64,000 nt of DNA. Origin: Candidatus Eremiobacter antarcticus. Lineage in GTDB: Bacteria > Vulcanimicrobiota > Vulcanimicrobiia > Eremiobacterales > Eremiobacteraceae. Of this stretch, positions 26,462 through 34,430 are shown piece by piece (within the stretch, counting starts at the first letter, position 1; every line of letters begins with the position of its first letter). The stretch spans positions 62,001-126,000 of the forward strand of contig QHBK01000006.1 in assembly GCA_003244105.1 (NCBI GenBank), read 5' to 3'. Under the pieces are notes generated by a model. It was not told where the DNA came from and did not search any database. It saw nothing but the letters and a program-made list of their open reading frames with translations. Both the position numbers and the translations under genes were made by a program.

Positions 26462-27340
26462 ATGGATCACGACCATACGCACGTGCTGCCGGCAGATGTC
26501 GCCAACCCCCGGGAGCACAGCCACACCATCGCTCCCGCGGGCCGGCATTTGCACGCCCATGCCGGTCATCGCAAAGAGATCGATCGCCCGGTGGGGGAGC
26601 GCATGTCGGAAGCGGTCGCTCTCCAAGGCGTATGTGCCGGTTACTTCGGGCGCGATGTGCTGGACGAGATCAGCTTCGAGGTGGCTGCGGGCGATTTCAT
26701 CGGCGTCATTGGGCCGAACGGCTCCGGCAAGTCGACGTTGCTGAAGGTCATCGCCGGATTGTTGCCCGTGCAGTGCGGTTCTGTCCGTGTGTTCGGGCGC
26801 GCGCCCGATTCCGCTACGCGGCGAATGCTAGGATACGTGCCCCAGATCGAGTCGGTCAACTGGTCGTTTCCGGTCACAGTCTTTGATGCCGTGCTCATGG
26901 GAACGTACGGCCGTTTGGGTTTTTTCCGCCGGCCCTCCGCCGCCGACCGCGAGGCCGCGCATCAGGCGCTGGCAGACGTGGGCATGAGCGAGCACGCCGA
27001 TTCGCAGATCGCTCAGCTTTCGGGCGGCCAGCAACAGCGCGTCTTCATCGCCCGTTCGCTCGTGCAGCACCCAAAGCTGCTGCTGCTCGACGAGCCGATC
27101 GCCGGCGTGGATGCCACCACCCAGCATGCCATCTTCACGCTGCTGGAAAAGCTTCAGAAAGCAGGCGCCACCATCATCGTCACGACCCACGACCTGTCGT
27201 GCGTCGCCGAGTGGTTCGACCGCGTTCTGTGCCTCAACCACCGGCTCATCGCATTCGGACCGCCGTCCGAGGTGTTGAATGCCCAGACGCTTTCGGCGAC
27301 GTTCGGCAGCCACGTGCTGTTCGGCACCGCGGCGAGCTGA
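26462..27340 (+). CDS. metal ABC transporter ATP-binding protein with His-rich N-terminal extension
   Basis: About 292 aa from ATG 26462, which has GAGGG nine bases upstream; ATG 26453 is in frame but abuts that site. Residues 1 to ~40 contain nine His (DHDHTH, EHSHT, RHLHAHAGH) before the ABC domain begins at SEAVALQGVCAGYFG. Walker A is IGPNGSGKSTLLK, the signature LSGGQQQR, and Walker B LLLLDEPIAGVD, followed by the switch His in TTHDLS. It pairs with the binding protein upstream and permease downstream. The His-rich segment is not part of usual ZnuC/MntB proteins. Confidence 0.9.
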   Translation: MDHDHTHVLPADVANPREHSHTIAPAGRHLHAHAGHRKEIDRPVGERMSEAVALQGVCAGYFGRDVLDEISFEVAAGDFIGVIGPNGSGKSTLLKVIAGLLPVQCGSVRVFGRAPDSATRRMLGYVPQIESVNWSFPVTVFDAVLMGTYGRLGFFRRPSAADREAAHQALADVGMSEHADSQIAQLSGGQQQRVFIARSLVQHPKLLLLDEPIAGVDATTQHAIFTLLEKLQKAGATIIVTTHDLSCVAEWFDRVLCLNHRLIAFGPPSEVLNAQTLSATFGSHVLFGTAAS

Positions 27341-27356
27341 AGCCGGGCCGGTCACC

Positions 27357-28220
27357 ATGCACTTCTTGTCGGACCCCCTGCACAACGACTTCATGGTGCG
27401 CGCCTTCGTCGCCGCCACGCTGATCGGTTTGGTCTGTTCGATCACAGGCGTCTATGTGGTGCTGCGCAACCTGTCGTTCATCGGAGATGGGTTGGCCCAC
27501 GCCTCGTTCGCGGGCATCGTCATCGCATATCTCTTGAAGTTCAACCTGTACCTCGGTGGCCTGATCTTCGCCGTCGTCACCGCGCTCGGGATCGGGGCTG
27601 TCAGCAAGAAGTCGGAAGTCTCGCTCGACACGAGCATCGGCGTGCTGTTCACCGCCTCATTCGCGCTGGGCATCATGTTGATGTCGCGCGTGCGCAACTA
27701 CGTCGTGGACCTGCAGGACTTCTTGTTCGGCAACATTTTGGCGATCGATCGCCGCGACATTTTCATCGTGGCCGTCTTGGTGGTGCTGGTGCTCTCAATC
27801 GTGGCGCTGTTCTATAAGGAGCTGCTGTTCGCATCGTTCGATCCCATCACGGCTGCGGCCAACGGCATTCCGATCGAAGCGCTCTCGTATCTGCTGCTCG
27901 TCTTGCTGGCCGTCACCATCATCGTCTCGCTGCAGGCCGCAGGCATCGTGCTGGTGGCGGCGCTGCTTGTGACCCCGGCCGCCACTGCCTATCAGCTCAC
28001 CAACCGCTTCGGCTGGATGATGTTCATCTCGGCCTGCGTGGGAGTCGTCTCGGCGATCGTGGGCCTCTACGCGTCCTACTACCTCAATGTCGCGTCGGGC
28101 TCGACCATCGTGTTGGTGGCCACGGCCTGGTTCTTCTTGGCCATCGCGCTTTCGCCGAAGCGCCGCTCTTTGCTGACGGCGCTATTGGAAGCTCGCCGGA
28201 CGGCGGCGAAGGTCCGATGA
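27357..28220 (+). CDS. metal ABC transporter permease (ABC-3 family)
   Basis: 287 aa from ATG 27357; the frame upstream overlaps the ATPase gene and is basic non-membrane sequence. About eight hydrophobic helices are visible, starting with FVAATLIGLVCSITGVYVVL. The ABC-3 signature NLSFIGDGLAHASFAG and VSLQAAGIVLVAALLVTPAATA are present. It forms the membrane channel of the Zn/Mn-type transporter. It ends overlapping the Fur-family gene by four bases. Confidence 0.92.
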   Translation: MHFLSDPLHNDFMVRAFVAATLIGLVCSITGVYVVLRNLSFIGDGLAHASFAGIVIAYLLKFNLYLGGLIFAVVTALGIGAVSKKSEVSLDTSIGVLFTASFALGIMLMSRVRNYVVDLQDFLFGNILAIDRRDIFIVAVLVVLVLSIVALFYKELLFASFDPITAAANGIPIEALSYLLLVLLAVTIIVSLQAAGIVLVAALLVTPAATAYQLTNRFGWMMFISACVGVVSAIVGLYASYYLNVASGSTIVLVATAWFFLAIALSPKRRSLLTALLEARRTAAKVR

Positions 28221-28687
28221 AAGCGCAGACATCAGCCGGCCGACGAGTCCAAGGCAACGACGCGCGCAAGCGAGGCAACGTGGACGCGGCCTACCGCGCG
28301 CTTGCCGGCACCAACCGCCGTCTGACGAAACAGCGGCGCGTTATTCTGGCGCAGCTCGCACGCCTCAAGCGATACGTCACGGCCCAAGAGCTGCATTCGC
28401 GCATGGCTCGGAGTCGCGCGCCGGGAGGCTTGGCCACAGTCTACCGCACGCTGGAAGCGTTGCGAGGCTTAGGCATGGTCACCACTTCATCGCACGGCGA
28501 TCAGACAACGTATCTCTTGTGCGACAGCGCGCATCACCATCATGCGGTGTGCATCAAGTGCGGGCGTGTGGATGAGGTCCCGTGCCGCTCGGGTTCCAAC
28601 CTCCAGCGAGCGCTTTTGCGCGGCTTGCGGTTCCGGCTCACTCAACACGAGATGAAATTTCTCGGCGTATGCGCGCGCTGCTCGTAG
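28217..28687 (+). CDS. Fur-family metalloregulator
   Basis: 156 aa, coupled to the permease by ATGA. A winged-helix DNA-binding domain (RLTKQRRVILAQLARLKRYVTAQELHSRM, then GLATVYRTLEALRGLGMV) precedes the dimerisation/metal domain with SAHHHHAVCIKCGRVDEVPC and the C-terminal CARCS. The two CxxC pairs form the structural zinc site, and the HHHH run is the regulatory-site region. Operon position with a metal importer and the palindrome at the operon head suggest Zur- or Mur-like autoregulation. Confidence 0.9.
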   Translation: MKAQTSAGRRVQGNDARKRGNVDAAYRALAGTNRRLTKQRRVILAQLARLKRYVTAQELHSRMARSRAPGGLATVYRTLEALRGLGMVTTSSHGDQTTYLLCDSAHHHHAVCIKCGRVDEVPCRSGSNLQRALLRGLRFRLTQHEMKFLGVCARCS

Positions 28688-29490
28688 TCTGCAGCGCGGC
28701 CGCCCTCAGCCTGCTGGTCGCGCCGTCTGCACAGCCGGCGGCGGGCATGAGCGTCCGACCGGAGATCGGCGACCGCATCACGCAGACGGCCGTCTTCCAG
28801 TATCTCTTCGCCGCGCCCGGCACCGGCGATTGGCTACGCTACCGGTTTTCCCACAACGGCCGCCCTGTGCTGACCAAAAACGTCGGGTTCGGGAGCGACC
28901 GCATCGGCGCTGCCTCTGAAGCGTACTTCGAGACCACCACGCAGCTGCAACCTTTGACAGATTCGCCCGTGCATAGCTTTCCGGTTGCCGGCGGAACGGT
29001 AGTCACCAAGCTGTATGTCAATGCGGCCGACTTCTCGGATCCCGCCCGTCGTTTTTCAGTCGTCGGCGGTGCTGTGCGGATCGGGGACGCGACGTTCACG
29101 CTGGATCCCAAGACTCGTGACGCGGCTTCGGCACTGGACGTCCCTCTGCAAACGCTTTTGTTGTCCGGAGCTTTGCCGCTGCCCGATGAGCGTCTGGGAA
29201 CCGTCGTCGGCGCGGCAGCGGAGGACGTGAACGTCCAAGGACACCCCGTGCACTGCGTGCACCTCACCGCCGATTTTCCGCCGTCGCGGATATCCGGCGC
29301 CACGGATGTGCCTGCGCTCAGACTGGAAGCGTGGCAATCACCAGACGTTCCGCTTGGAACTGTAGCGTGGAAGACGAGCGTCGGGAGCGACGTGTTCGAC
29401 GTCCGGCTCGTCGCGTTCGGTCGCGCGAGCTACCGGGCGACGATCTCTTCCGACCAGAGAGGCAATGCCAATGCCGGATATCAACGATAA
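28669..29490 (+). CDS. secreted protein of unknown function
   Basis: 273 aa from ATG 28669, which lies inside the last 19 bases of the Fur-family gene. A Sec signal peptide is evident (MRALLVVCSAAALSLLVAPSAQPAAG). The mature part is beta-rich with no motif I recognise; DWLRYRFSHNGRPVLTKNVGFG and VQGHPVHCVHLTADFPPSRI are typical stretches. Same strand, no gap: it is probably part of the metal-uptake operon and may act in the envelope. Function unknown. Confidence 0.72.
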   Translation: MRALLVVCSAAALSLLVAPSAQPAAGMSVRPEIGDRITQTAVFQYLFAAPGTGDWLRYRFSHNGRPVLTKNVGFGSDRIGAASEAYFETTTQLQPLTDSPVHSFPVAGGTVVTKLYVNAADFSDPARRFSVVGGAVRIGDATFTLDPKTRDAASALDVPLQTLLLSGALPLPDERLGTVVGAAAEDVNVQGHPVHCVHLTADFPPSRISGATDVPALRLEAWQSPDVPLGTVAWKTSVGSDVFDVRLVAFGRASYRATISSDQRGNANAGYQR

Positions 29491-30226
29491 GAACAAAGCG
29501 CAGCCCCGCCAGACGCAATCCGCGTCCGGGAGATCTCGTGCGCTCTCCCCGCAGTCGGGCGATCGAAAGACGAGCGGCAGCTCCCGGAGCGCTCAGAATC
29601 CAAAACTGCCCAAGCGCACGGCGGCGTCGTGGGCGCCGTGGCTGGGATTGCTCGTGCTTGCGATTGTCGCCGGCTGGTTTTGGCGGCATGCGGTTCGCAA
29701 CCAAGCCGGCGCACCCGCGCCGTCAGCTTCTGCGGCGGATCTCGGTACGCACTATCCGGCACAAGGGCATCAGGGACATGGCGCGGGCGACGCCGTGCGA
29801 TACGGGCATTTCCAGTACAGCTCGGAACCGCCGACGTCAGGATATCACCGGGAGATTTTGACGAGCACGTTCTCGAGTCCGACGCCTTTGCCGAAGTACA
29901 TCCAGGTCCACCTGTTGGAGCATGGCAACATCTTGTTGCAGTACAGCTGTTTCTGCCCGGACGTCGTCAAGCGCTTGAATGCGATCGCCGCTCAGTTCAA
30001 CAACCGCCTGCGGCCCGGCGCCGCCGATATAGCCCCCCGTGCGACGGATGTGAACAGCGCGGAAGAGCAGGGACTGGCGGTGGTGGTCGCGCCCTATCCG
30101 TCCATGAAAGCGCCGATCGCGCTGACCGCTTGGACGAGACTTGAAACGCTGAACTCGGTCGACGATGCGAAGATCGTCGCCTTCATCAACCAGTACCTTC
30201 ACAACGAGCAAAACCTCAATCAGTGA
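29471..30226 (+). CDS. DUF3105 protein, membrane-anchored
   Basis: 251 aa from ATG 29471, chosen because AGAGG is 8 bases upstream. A basic, disordered N-terminus of ~50 residues precedes one membrane helix (WAPWLGLLVLAIVAGWFW), so the DUF3105 domain faces outward. Domain landmarks are QGHQGHGAGD, EPPTSGYHREIL, VHLLEHGNILLQYSCFCPD and GLAVVVAPYPSM. The conserved His, Glu and two Cys (CFCPD) could bind a metal, but that is inference. A paralogue follows directly, with a four-base overlap if its GTG is used. Confidence 0.85.
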   Translation: MPDINDKNKAQPRQTQSASGRSRALSPQSGDRKTSGSSRSAQNPKLPKRTAASWAPWLGLLVLAIVAGWFWRHAVRNQAGAPAPSASAADLGTHYPAQGHQGHGAGDAVRYGHFQYSSEPPTSGYHREILTSTFSSPTPLPKYIQVHLLEHGNILLQYSCFCPDVVKRLNAIAAQFNNRLRPGAADIAPRATDVNSAEEQGLAVVVAPYPSMKAPIALTAWTRLETLNSVDDAKIVAFINQYLHNEQNLNQ

Positions 30227-30273
30227 GCTTTAGAGCCAAGGGCCCGCCGCCGCTTGTGGCCGAACAGCCTGCT

Positions 30274-30927
30274 ATGACGCGGTCATCGGCTGCACAGGCA
30301 GTCCGTCCATGTGCAGCATTGCTGCTCGTGCTTCTATGCGCTGCTTGCGGCAACTCGAGCAAGGCGGGCCAGCCGCAGAGCCGGACGACGGCTTTTGCGG
30401 TCGCGGTGGCCGCTGCGACGCAAGCGCCGGCGCCCGCCGGCGAAAAGGGGTTCTTGGGTAAGTTCTATCCCTCGCAAGGTCACACGCATTTGGCGCCTGG
30501 GGAGCCTGACGACTTCGTCTATAATTCGAATCCGCCGACGTCGGGTCCGCACCGGGAGATCTTCAACGACGCGTTCATAAGCCCGGCCCCGCTGCCCAAA
30601 TACGTCCAGGTGCACCTCTTGGAGCACGGCAACGTATTGCTCCAATACAACTGCACGTGCCCCGACATCGTGTCGGCCCTCAGCACGATCGCGACGCAGT
30701 ACGACGGCAAGCTCATCCCGCCCAGCCAGCTCCAGCCGATGCCCGCCGACGTGCAAAACGCGGAGGAGCAAGGGCTGGCAGTGGTGGTCGCGCCGTATCC
30801 GCGCATGAAACCGAAAATCGCCCTCACTGCCTGGACGCGTCTGGGAGTGCTGCAGCAGCCTGACAAGGCGAAGATCGTCTCGTTCATCAACGCCTATCTC
30901 CACAACGAAGCGAACACGGGTCAGTAG
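30274..30927 (+). CDS. DUF3105 lipoprotein, paralogue of the preceding gene
   Basis: 217 aa from ATG 30274. The frame extends to GTG 30223, which overlaps the preceding stop and could also be used. Starting at 30274 gives a clean lipoprotein signal, CAALLLVLLCAACGNSS. The domain repeats the upstream landmarks: NPPTSGPHREIF, VHLLEHGNVLLQYNCTCPD, GLAVVVAPYPRM and ALTAWTRLG. The pair looks like a tandem duplication that diverged in anchoring, one by a helix and one by lipid. Confidence 0.85.
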   Translation: MTRSSAAQAVRPCAALLLVLLCAACGNSSKAGQPQSRTTAFAVAVAAATQAPAPAGEKGFLGKFYPSQGHTHLAPGEPDDFVYNSNPPTSGPHREIFNDAFISPAPLPKYVQVHLLEHGNVLLQYNCTCPDIVSALSTIATQYDGKLIPPSQLQPMPADVQNAEEQGLAVVVAPYPRMKPKIALTAWTRLGVLQQPDKAKIVSFINAYLHNEANTGQ

Positions 30928-30948
30928 CGGCCGGCTGCGCTTAGGTGC

Positions 30949-31209
30949 TTAGAGGTCTTCGACGGTGCCGTCGCGGCTTTCATAATCGACGCGCATGAGC
31001 CACAAGGGCGCAAGCTTGGCGCCCGCCAGCCAACCGCGCGCCGCGTCTTGGCTTTCGGCCTCGAACTCGATCAGCATCTTCCCTGCGATCTGGCCCGCGC
31101 TGACGCGCAGCACGCGAGCGCCTGTATCGGCAAACGTCTTCTTGCACAGAGCGACGAATGCAGGTTTCGGAAGGCAGCCCAAACCATGCAGAGAGATGTA
31201 GCGCGGCAT
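30949..31209 (-). CDS. small protein, possibly DUF4242-like
   Basis: About 86 aa from ATG 31209; the open frame continues to 31317 but the natural domain begins MPRYISLHGLGCLPKPAF. A beta-alpha-beta pattern (ARVLRVSAGQIAGKMLIEFEA, then a helix and LAPLWLMRVDYES) is reminiscent of small ferredoxin-like proteins such as DUF4242. The resemblance is weak. It is convergent with the DUF3105 gene, with about 20 bases between stops. Confidence 0.5.
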   Translation of the reverse strand: MPRYISLHGLGCLPKPAFVALCKKTFADTGARVLRVSAGQIAGKMLIEFEAESQDAARGWLAGAKLAPLWLMRVDYESRDGTVEDL

Positions 31210-31243
31210 GCGGTCGTCCAACGACAAATGATGTTGAAAATAA

Positions 31244-31534
31244 GTGAAAACGGCGTCGGCGCGCGACGTTCGAGCCCCAGGCTTTGAGGGCGCCTGCCAC
31301 CAATCCCTGGCGCGCAAGACGACGGAAACCTATAGCTTGAGGACACAGGCACTGAGGCGGCCCGGCTCGATCGCTAGAGCCATCGTCCCCGCTTTGCGGC
31401 TGGCAAGCGCCGTGCTGTTGGGCCTGCCAGTGACACTGCTCGCCCACGGCATGCTTTACGGTGCAGATCACATCCTCAAGCGAGGTCTGATTCTGGCAGC
31501 GCGGTCCGTCCAAACCGAACCGATCTATGAATGA
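31244..31534 (+). CDS. possible small membrane protein upstream of lutA
   Basis: A 96-codon frame from GTG 31244 in the ~390-base stretch between the small minus-strand gene and lutA. It has one hydrophobic segment (SAVLLGLPVTLLAHGMLYGA), and codon third positions are fairly G/C-rich. There is no clear ribosome-binding site and no recognised family. If it is not a gene, this stretch holds nothing else that I can identify. Confidence 0.3.
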   Translation: MKTASARDVRAPGFEGACHQSLARKTTETYSLRTQALRRPGSIARAIVPALRLASAVLLGLPVTLLAHGMLYGADHILKRGLILAARSVQTEPIYE

Positions 31535-31600
31535 CGGCTGCGCCGTCGCGAGCTGACCGCACGAGGGGCGCCGCTTCGGAGTCGCAGAACAGCCCGGGCG

Positions 31601-32353
31601 ATGAGCGCAACGGCATCTGCCTTTTCGCGTTTGCGTGGCGGCGAGCGCGTGGCGCTGTTCTTGCCGTGCTATTGCGATATGCTCTATCCGCACATCGGTC
31701 AGGCGATGGTCGGGCTATTCGAGCGACTGGGAGTGAGCCTGGACTATCCGCAGGAGCAGACGTGCTGCGGCCAGCCCGCCTTCAACGGCGGCTCCTGGCC
31801 GGAGGCGCGCGCGCTGGCCCGGCGCTTCGCGAAGGTCTTCTCGCCGTATCCCTGGATCGTCGTCCCTTCGGGTTCGTGCGCTGCAATGGTCAAGGTCTTC
31901 TACCCGTACATCGAGGCCGGAGCGCAAGCTGACGAGTTGGGGGGAAGAGTCTTCGACCTGGCCAGTTTTCTGGTCGATGTCTTGGGAGTCGTCGACGTCG
32001 GCGCCACATTTGCGCACAGCGTCACCTACCATGACGGCTGCCACGCGCGGCGCGAACTGAAGACAAGCGGCGCAGCGGTTGCGTTGCTGAAAGCGGTTCG
32101 CGGCCTGCGCTATGTTCCGTTGCCCAGCATCGACGAGTGCTGCGGTTTCGGCGGACTGTTCAGCGTTGAGTACGAGCGCCTCTCGGCGTCGATGGGCCGG
32201 GCGAAGTGCGACAACATCCTGGTCACGGATGCTGACGTTGTGACGTCACAGGACGCGAGCTGCTTGATGCACCTCGAAGGGCTATTGGAGAGACAGCGGC
32301 TCGGGAAACGCCCGCGCACGATGCACCTCGCCGAAATCCTCGCGAGGCCGTGA
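31601..32353 (+). CDS. lutA: LutA: lactate utilisation Fe-S oxidoreductase subunit
   Basis: 250 aa with two cysteine-rich CCG domains: ALFLPCYCDMLYP with EQTCCGQPAFNGG, and VTYHDGCHARREL with IDECCGFGGLFSVEY. These are the hallmarks of LutA, which with LutB and LutC oxidises L-lactate to pyruvate. It begins the lutABC operon and is joined to lutB by a four-base overlap. Confidence 0.9.
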   Translation: MSATASAFSRLRGGERVALFLPCYCDMLYPHIGQAMVGLFERLGVSLDYPQEQTCCGQPAFNGGSWPEARALARRFAKVFSPYPWIVVPSGSCAAMVKVFYPYIEAGAQADELGGRVFDLASFLVDVLGVVDVGATFAHSVTYHDGCHARRELKTSGAAVALLKAVRGLRYVPLPSIDECCGFGGLFSVEYERLSASMGRAKCDNILVTDADVVTSQDASCLMHLEGLLERQRLGKRPRTMHLAEILARP

Positions 32354-33741
32354 ATTTAGTGAGACCTGCGGCTTCGGCGCACACGCATCCCGGCCGATCC
32401 TTTCAGGACCCTGCGGCCACAGCCGGTTTCCAAGCCGTCATGCGCAGCGCGATCGAGCACAAGCGGGAAGCGCAACTTCAGGTGCCGTGGGCGCAGCTGC
32501 GTGCGCAAGCGCATCGCCTCAAGGCGGAAGCCATCGGCGATCTCGACCGGTTGCTCGTCCACTTCGAGCGAGAGTTCAGCGCACGAGGTGGCACGGTGCT
32601 GTGGGCTCCGAGCGCTCGCGACGCGGTTGAACACGTCCTGGCCATTTGCCGGCGCCACGGTGTCAGCACGCTCGTCAAAGGAAAGTCCATGATCTCCGAG
32701 GAGATCGATCTCAACGACGCGCTGCAAGCTTCAGGGATCGAAGCGGTCGAGACGGACCTCGGTGAGTTCATCATCGCGCTCGCCTGTGACCAGCCGTCTC
32801 ATATCACGGCTCCGGCGTTGCACCTTTCCCGCGGCGATATCGGCGAACTGTTCGCACGGAAGCTCGGAATTCCGTACAGCGACGATCCGCACGTGCTCAT
32901 GACCGCAGCGCGCGACCGTCTGCGCGAAACGTTGCTGCGCGCACAGGCCGGCTTGACCGGCGTCAATTTCGCCGTCGCGGACACCGGTACGATCGTGGTC
33001 GTCGAAAACGAAGGCAACGGCGGCCTATCGGCTACGCTGCCGCCGGTTCACATCTCGTTGATGGGCATCGAGAAGATCATCGCCCGGCTTGCGGACCTGC
33101 CGGTCTTCCTCCAGTTGCTGGCGCGCGCAGCGACCGGGCAAAAGCTGACGTCGTACACCCACCACTTCCTGGGCCCTGAGGAAGGCAGGAAAGCATATTG
33201 CGTCGTGATCGACGCCGGCCGCAGCGAGGTCTTGGCAGACCCGAAGACGCGCGAATCGCTCTACTGCATACGCTGCGGCGCGTGCCTCAACGTCTGTCCG
33301 GTGTATCGCCGCGCGGGCGGGGCGGCTTACCGATCAGTGTACGCGGGTCCGATCGGGTCGGTGATCACCGCCCAACTGAGCGGTCATCGCCACGGCGCTG
33401 AGCTGCCGTTCGTGTCGACGCTGTGCGGAGCGTGTCAAGAAGAGTGCCCGGTCAACATCGACTTGCCGCATCAGCTCGTGCATATGCGCAGCCGCCTCGC
33501 ACCAGATGCGCGCGACGGGCGCAAAGGCAAAGCGATAGGCGCCGCCGCCTTCTTGATGCAGGGACGGATGACGTATGCGCTGGCTTCCGCGCTGGTGCGC
33601 GTCGCCTTGCGCTTGGCGCCCGCGTGCCGGCCGCTGCTCCCCTTCCTGTCGGGTTGGACTCGCGAACGCGCGTTGCCGGCGCTGCCGAAGCAAAGCTTCA
33701 AGGCTTGGTGGAAAAGCCGGGAGCGTGAACGTCCGAGATGA
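32350..33741 (+). CDS. lutB: LutB: lactate utilisation iron-sulfur protein
   Basis: 463 aa. The N-terminal LUD domain (HGVSTLVKGKSMISEEIDLNDAL, GVNFAVADTGTIVVVENEGNGG) precedes two [4Fe-4S] motifs, YCIRCGACLNVCPVYRRAGG and CGACQEECPVNIDLP. A C-terminal helical region follows. Size and order match LutB/YkgF. It overlaps lutA and lutC by four bases each. Confidence 0.93.
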   Translation: MNLVRPAASAHTHPGRSFQDPAATAGFQAVMRSAIEHKREAQLQVPWAQLRAQAHRLKAEAIGDLDRLLVHFEREFSARGGTVLWAPSARDAVEHVLAICRRHGVSTLVKGKSMISEEIDLNDALQASGIEAVETDLGEFIIALACDQPSHITAPALHLSRGDIGELFARKLGIPYSDDPHVLMTAARDRLRETLLRAQAGLTGVNFAVADTGTIVVVENEGNGGLSATLPPVHISLMGIEKIIARLADLPVFLQLLARAATGQKLTSYTHHFLGPEEGRKAYCVVIDAGRSEVLADPKTRESLYCIRCGACLNVCPVYRRAGGAAYRSVYAGPIGSVITAQLSGHRHGAELPFVSTLCGACQEECPVNIDLPHQLVHMRSRLAPDARDGRKGKAIGAAAFLMQGRMTYALASALVRVALRLAPACRPLLPFLSGWTRERALPALPKQSFKAWWKSRERERPR

Positions 33742-34430
33742 CATCCGACGGTGCTCGGGCTGAGGTATTGGCAGCGGTGCGCGCCGCCCTGCGCTTCCCG
33801 CTGCATCAAGGCGCTGATGGCGCAACCGCTGCAGCCGCACCGCCGTCCGCAGTCCCAGCGCCAGAGCACGCGGACCACGAAGCCTTGACGCGGTTGTTCT
33901 GCTCTGAACTGGAAGCCTTGGGCGGCTCAGCTCGCACCGTCCACGATCCCAAGGCGTGCGCCGCCGACATCAAAGACACGATGCAACGCCAGTCTCTGCG
34001 CAGCATCGCGGTCCAATCGTCGCGGTTGGCGCTGGCGGTCGGGGGGTGCTTGCGCGATTGCGAGGTGCTGCGCGCCGACGAGCTCGACAGGAGCGAGCTG
34101 GCTGCCGTTGACTGCAGCTTGCTGGAAGCCGGCGCACTGCTAGCGGAAAGCGGATCGGCCGTGATCATCACACGCGGTGAGGGCGATCGCATGCTCCCAT
34201 ATCTGCCGCAAACCTGCTTCATCGTCTGCGAGGCGCACAACGTGCGTGCCGGCATGAACGACGAAGCGCTGCTATGCATAGCCGACGCTGCCCAGGCGGG
34301 GGCGCGGGGCGAAGCCCTTATCATGACGGGGCCGAGCCGGACCGCGGACATCGAAAAGATACTCGTGCTGGGCGCCCATGGTCCGGGTTTTGTCAGAGCG
34401 CTTATCATGGCGCAGGGGCAGCCCACGTGA
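33738..34430 (+). CDS. lutC: LutC: LUD-domain lactate utilisation protein
   Basis: 230 aa with a single LUD domain. Family features are CSLLEAGALLAESGSAVIIT, LPQTCFIVCEAHNVRAGM and LIMTGPSRTADIEKILVLGAHGP, the last being the typical LutC C-terminus. It completes lutABC. Its stop overlaps the GTG of the following PDZ/membrane gene (GTGA), so that gene may be co-expressed. Confidence 0.9.
   Translation: MTSDGARAEVLAAVRAALRFPLHQGADGATAAAAPPSAVPAPEHADHEALTRLFCSELEALGGSARTVHDPKACAADIKDTMQRQSLRSIAVQSSRLALAVGGCLRDCEVLRADELDRSELAAVDCSLLEAGALLAESGSAVIITRGEGDRMLPYLPQTCFIVCEAHNVRAGMNDEALLCIADAAQAGARGEALIMTGPSRTADIEKILVLGAHGPGFVRALIMAQGQPT

Noticed and set aside
31531-31932. 133-codon plus-strand frame overlapping the lutA start
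   Set aside because: Out of frame with the clear LutA motifs and arginine-rich, as expected for a shadow.
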